Source of the DNA: CADEED01 sp020442965
GTDB lineage: Bacteria; Pseudomonadota; Gammaproteobacteria; Steroidobacterales; Steroidobacteraceae
Assembly: GCA_041395525.1 (NCBI GenBank)
Contig: JAWLAH010000013.1
Span: 1 to 64,000, forward strand
Direction: 5' to 3'
Length of the DNA: 64,000 nt
Part shown: piece after piece, positions 61,419 to 64,000 of the stretch
How the letters are laid out: every line of letters begins with the position of its first letter
How positions within the stretch are numbered: the first letter of the stretch is position 1
Made by a program: the position numbers and the translations under genes
The notes under the pieces: model-generated
The model's input: the letters and a program-made list of their open reading frames with translations, nothing else
The model's database searches: none
Told to the model about the DNA's origin: nothing

Positions 61419-61445
61419 ATAGACCCTGAATGGCGGGAAAAGTTC
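61419..61445 (-). promoter_or_regulatory. Sigma-E-type promoter of rpoE-rseA-rseB
   Basis: On the minus strand GAACTT (61440-61445), a 16-base spacer and TCTAT (61419-61423), close to the sigma-E consensus GAACTT-N16-TCTGA. It predicts transcription from near 61412 and a leader of about 58 bases, supporting autoregulation. Confidence 0.8.
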
Positions 61446-61498
61446 GGTCCAAAGGAAAATGCGACAGGTCGCTTGTGACGCAGGTCATGCTTGCCGCC

Positions 61499-62058
61499 TC
61501 AGTCTAGCAGTTTGGGCGCAACCCTCCCTGTTCGGAAGCCACGTTGGCTGTTGATATCGGCCCACGAGAAGGCGCTGTGCCGGAATCTCAGCAGCCAGAT
61601 CAGCCGCACGAAGCCCGCGCGATCGACCACTTGGCGATCGATCAGCGCAGCCCGCCGGCCACTTGGCGTCGTGACGACGAACCACAGCCAGCGCGCGCCG
61701 AAGCGCGCGGCTTCAATGCCAACAGAGCCGGTTCTGGTCTACCGCTGGCGTGGGTGTAGACCCAGAGCATGCCATTGGCGTCCCAGCTGACGCGACGTAG
61801 GGCATGCGGCCCAAGCAGGCAAAGAGACTGGCGCAGCGGTGCGGCCGACAACCACACCGCGAGCACGCCAGCGAGGCAGCTTGTGACCGGCTGCTTTGCG
61901 ACGCTGCCTGCGACGCACACCCCAATGAACAACCACCATGCCAGAACGGCGTTACGCGCCGTGCGAGACGGCGTCAGGTCGAGTCCACGTGCTTCAAGTG
62001 GATGGGCGTGGCGAGATCTGCGCGACGATGCGCGCGATGTCTGGATCGATTGGCTCAT
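61499..62058 (-). pseudogene. ygfX: YgfX-like membrane protein, interrupted by a frameshift
   Basis: The N-terminal part (62058 down to about 61742) encodes two adjacent transmembrane segments (AVLAWWLFIGVCVAGSVA; SCLAGVLAVWLSAAPL) and then the start of the extramembrane domain (RRVSWDANGMLWVYTHASGR). After about 61742 the frame diverges into unrelated residues and stops at 61642. In another frame the reading continues as GIEAARFGARWLWFVVTTPSGRRAALIDRQVVDRAGFVRLIWLLRF, the typical YgfX C-terminus, and ends at the TGA at 61499. One missing base near 61742 would restore a single protein of about 186 residues. It overlaps the sdhE stop by four bases, as in the E. coli sdhE-ygfX pair. Confidence 0.75.
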
Positions 62059-62264
62059 CGCAATAATAGATAGCGCGCCAGTTCGGGGTCCTGCAAGCCG
62101 AGAATGCGCTCAAATGCGGCACGTTTCGTCACTGGACGCTGCCGGTAGTGCTCGCGCAAGTATCGCTCCAACAGAACGTCAAGTTCGCGCATACCGCGCC
62201 GGCAGGACCAGGTCAGCCGCCCGAATCGCTCCGCGGCCGTTGCGCTCAGTTCACTACTGGGCAT
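62055..62264 (-). CDS. sdhE: SdhE, succinate dehydrogenase flavinylation factor
   Basis: A 69-residue SdhE (YgfY/SDH5): the signature is RRGMRELDVLLERYL (RGxxE motif that contacts SdhA), then FERILGLQDPELARYLL. It helps attach FAD to SdhA. The gene follows sdhB by 48 bases in the same direction, so it is in the sdh operon. Its tail overlaps the frameshifted ygfX by four bases. Confidence 0.95.
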   Translation of the reverse strand: MPSSELSATAAERFGRLTWSCRRGMRELDVLLERYLREHYRQRPVTKRAAFERILGLQDPELARYLLLR

Positions 62265-62312
62265 TCACCGTTGGGCATTCACCGTTGCGACTCCACCCCC
62301 GGCCAGGAGACG

Positions 62313-63095
62313 TCAGTGCTGCCGTTCGACCAGCGGTTTCTTGATCTCAGCGATCGCCTTGGCCGGGTTGAGATCTTCGAGCACCTCGGTACAGTTCATG
62401 ATCGTGTGGCAACGATACAGCTTGAAAGGGTCCTCGAGATCGTCGAGCCGTTCCCCAAGCGCCTCGTCGCGGCTGTCGACTATCCACCGATAGGCCGCTA
62501 ACAACGCGGCCGGTCCCAGATAGCGATCCGAGTTCCACCAGTAGCTCGGGCAGGCGGTAGAACAACACGCACACAGAATGCACGCCGAAGGCCGATCGAT
62601 CATCTCCTGATCTACTTTGGCCTGTAGCCGCTCGCGATCGGGTGGCGCTGGGCTGCGCGTCTGCAGCCACGGCTTGATCGAAGCGTATTGCGCGTAGAAA
62701 TGCGTGAGATCCGGCACCAGGTCTTTCACCACCGGCATGTGAGGCAGCGGATAGATCCTGACGTCGCCCTTGATATCACCGCAGGCCTTGGTACAGGCCA
62801 ACGTGTTGAGGCCGTCGATATTCATCGCGCAACTGCCGCAAATGCCCTCGCGGCAGGACCGGCGGAACGTCAATGAAGAGTCGACCTCATTCTTGATCTT
62901 GATCAGTGCGTCGAGAACCATCGGACCGCACGCATCCATGTCCACTTCATAGGTGTCGACACGCGGGTTCTCGGTCTTCTCCGGATCGAAGCGATAGATC
63001 TTGAACACGCGCACGTTCTTGGCGCCCGCTGGTGCCCGGAACCTGTTGCCATCGCTGCGGATACGCGAATTCTGCGGTAGTCGAAATTCCGTCAT
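62313..63095 (-). CDS. sdhB: Succinate dehydrogenase iron-sulfur subunit
   Basis: A 260-residue SdhB. The 2Fe-2S cluster cysteines lie in CREGICGSC...C, the 4Fe-4S cluster in CILCACCSTACPSYWW and the 3Fe-4S cluster in CHTIMNCTEVLEDLNPAKAI. It passes electrons from SdhA to ubiquinone. The start ATG (63093-63095) shares one base with the sdhA stop (TGATG); the longer frame into sdhA is rejected. The N-terminus is slightly longer than in E. coli. Confidence 0.97.
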   Translation of the reverse strand: MTEFRLPQNSRIRSDGNRFRAPAGAKNVRVFKIYRFDPEKTENPRVDTYEVDMDACGPMVLDALIKIKNEVDSSLTFRRSCREGICGSCAMNIDGLNTLACTKACGDIKGDVRIYPLPHMPVVKDLVPDLTHFYAQYASIKPWLQTRSPAPPDRERLQAKVDQEMIDRPSACILCACCSTACPSYWWNSDRYLGPAALLAAYRWIVDSRDEALGERLDDLEDPFKLYRCHTIMNCTEVLEDLNPAKAIAEIKKPLVERQH

Positions 63096-64000
63096 CAGTA
63101 AACCCTCGCCTTGGGCGGCACCGTCTCCACGTCCTTCGTGAGCGTCTGCAAGTGGACCGGCCGGTAGTCGAAGCGCACCTCGCCGCCGCTCCCAACCCAT
63201 GCCAGCGTGTGTTTGAGCCAGCCAGCATCGTCGCGCTCGGCAAAGTCCTCGCGCGCATGCGCGCCGCGACTCTCCGTACGATTCAAAGCGGAGGCGATCG
63301 TCACTGTTGCCTGACCTAACAAGTTGTCGAGTTCCAGCGTCTCAATCAGATCTGTGTTCCAAATGAGGCCGCGATCCTCGATCCCGACATCAGCAAACGA
63401 TGCATGTGTCTTCGCCAGCCTGCTCACACCTTCCTGCAGCGAACTGCCGGTGCGAAACACCGCCGCGTCGGCCTGCATGATCTTCTGCATCTCCAGGCGT
63501 ATTTCGGCTGTGCGCCGCGCGCCCTTGGCGTGGCGCAGACGATCGAGCCGCGCAACCGCCTCTTCACCAGCGCTGGCGGTCAATGGTCGGTGCGTCTCGC
63601 CAGGCTTTATCAGCGTGGCGGCGTGCCGCCCGGCCTCACGACCAAACACGACCAGGTCGAGCAGCGAATTCGAACCGAGTCGGTTGGCACCATGCACCGA
63701 CACACAAGCCGCCTCGCCAACCGCCATCAGGCCAGCAACGATGGTATCCACGTTGCCATTCTTAGATGTAACGACCTCGCCGTGGTAGTTACAGGGAATG
63801 CCACCCATGTTGTAGTGCACGGTCGGCAGCACCGGAATCGGCTCTTTGGTCACGTCGATGCCGGCGAAGATGCGCGCGGTCTCGGCAATACCCGGCAGGC
63901 GCTGATGGATGACGTCTGGGCCCAGGTGCTCGAGATGCAGATGAATGTGATCTTTGTGCTTGCCGACACCGCGTCCCTCACGCATCTCGATGGTCATCGA
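63095..64000 (-). CDS. sdhA: Succinate dehydrogenase flavoprotein subunit (5' part outside the window)
   Basis: The C-terminal part of SdhA, about 300 residues. Visible are the active-site region HLHLEHLGPDVIHQRLPGI and VLPTVHYNMGGIPCNYHGEV (substrate-binding His), the FAD-contact region HGANRLGSNSLLDLVVFGR and the C-terminal domain ending KARVY. The frame is open to the right edge, so the start is not in the window; the ATG at 63997 is internal. sdhB follows with a one-base overlap. Confidence 0.97.
   Translation of the reverse strand, partial: SMTIEMREGRGVGKHKDHIHLHLEHLGPDVIHQRLPGIAETARIFAGIDVTKEPIPVLPTVHYNMGGIPCNYHGEVVTSKNGNVDTIVAGLMAVGEAACVSVHGANRLGSNSLLDLVVFGREAGRHAATLIKPGETHRPLTASAGEEAVARLDRLRHAKGARRTAEIRLEMQKIMQADAAVFRTGSSLQEGVSRLAKTHASFADVGIEDRGLIWNTDLIETLELDNLLGQATVTIASALNRTESRGAHAREDFAERDDAGWLKHTLAWVGSGGEVRFDYRPVHLQTLTKDVETVPPKARVY

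Noticed and set aside
1..64000. Search by eye for CRISPR arrays, tRNA genes, insertion sequences and prophage genes
   Set aside because: No repeat-spacer pattern, cloverleaf-like sequence, transposase or integrase was seen in any frame; weak small RNAs cannot be excluded.

Overview
The window is a GC-rich chromosomal segment of a gammaproteobacterium. Supporting evidence is the gene order rpoE-rseA-rseB ... lepA-lepB-rnc-era-recO-pdxJ-acpS, a sdhA-sdhB-sdhE-ygfX cluster, exbBD-msbA-lpxK-trm112-kdsB, a LexA operator of CTG-N10-CAG type, and an imuA/imuB mutasome. The style is like Steroidobacterales/Nevskiales/Xanthomonadales relatives, but I cannot place the genus from sequence alone. Nearly all DNA is coding. 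I saw no tRNA, rRNA, CRISPR array, IS element or phage.

Layout. 1-2.8 kb (minus): SOS region with imuB (cut by the left edge), imuA, a VOC protein and lexA; the lexA operator sits between its -35 and -10. 2.8-4.9 kb (plus): an FAD oxidoreductase and an abundant-type alanine-zipper lipoprotein with a strong promoter and a terminator. 5-8.5 kb: fabH, rpmF, yceD (minus), divergent maf/yceF, and rluC. 8.5-11.4 kb: rne with a structured leader that hides its own ribosome site. 11.4-21.3 kb: a phosphatase, a periplasmic M48 protease lipoprotein, a two-gene RND efflux system, an alginate-export-type porin and a heme-type TonB receptor.

21.4-24.4 kb is the most distinctive part. It holds a cytochrome cd1 nitrite reductase (nirS) with an extra N-terminal c-heme domain, next to a DNR/FNR-type regulator. 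FNR/DNR-like boxes lie in front of both genes and a third overlaps the start of the TonB receptor. None of the heme d1 biosynthesis genes is in the window. 24.6-31.7 kb: a giant FAD/iron-sulfur oxidoreductase, a MOSC protein and a TPR pseudokinase.

31.8-43 kb: envelope biogenesis (kdsB, trm112, lpxK, msbA, exbD, exbB, comEC, then lolD with tandem lolC/lolE paralogues). 43-47.6 kb (plus): a small BamE-like protein, mfd and csiV. 47.6-61.4 kb (minus): a tightly overlapping block with a degenerate LOV/GGDEF protein, nagZ, rlmD, an exonuclease, acpS, pdxJ, recO, era, rnc, a DUF4845 protein, lepB, lepA, a glutaredoxin, rseB, rseA and rpoE. rpoE has a sigma-E-type promoter, implying self-control of envelope stress. 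61.5-64 kb (minus): a frameshifted ygfX, sdhE, sdhB and the 3' part of sdhA.

Many genes overlap by 1-14 bases and use GTG or TTG starts, so translational coupling is common. Several start sites were moved from the longest open frame; reasons are given per gene. At least three genes (yceD, exbB, csiV) have a -10 box only 6-9 bases before the start codon, as expected of leaderless or near-leaderless transcripts.
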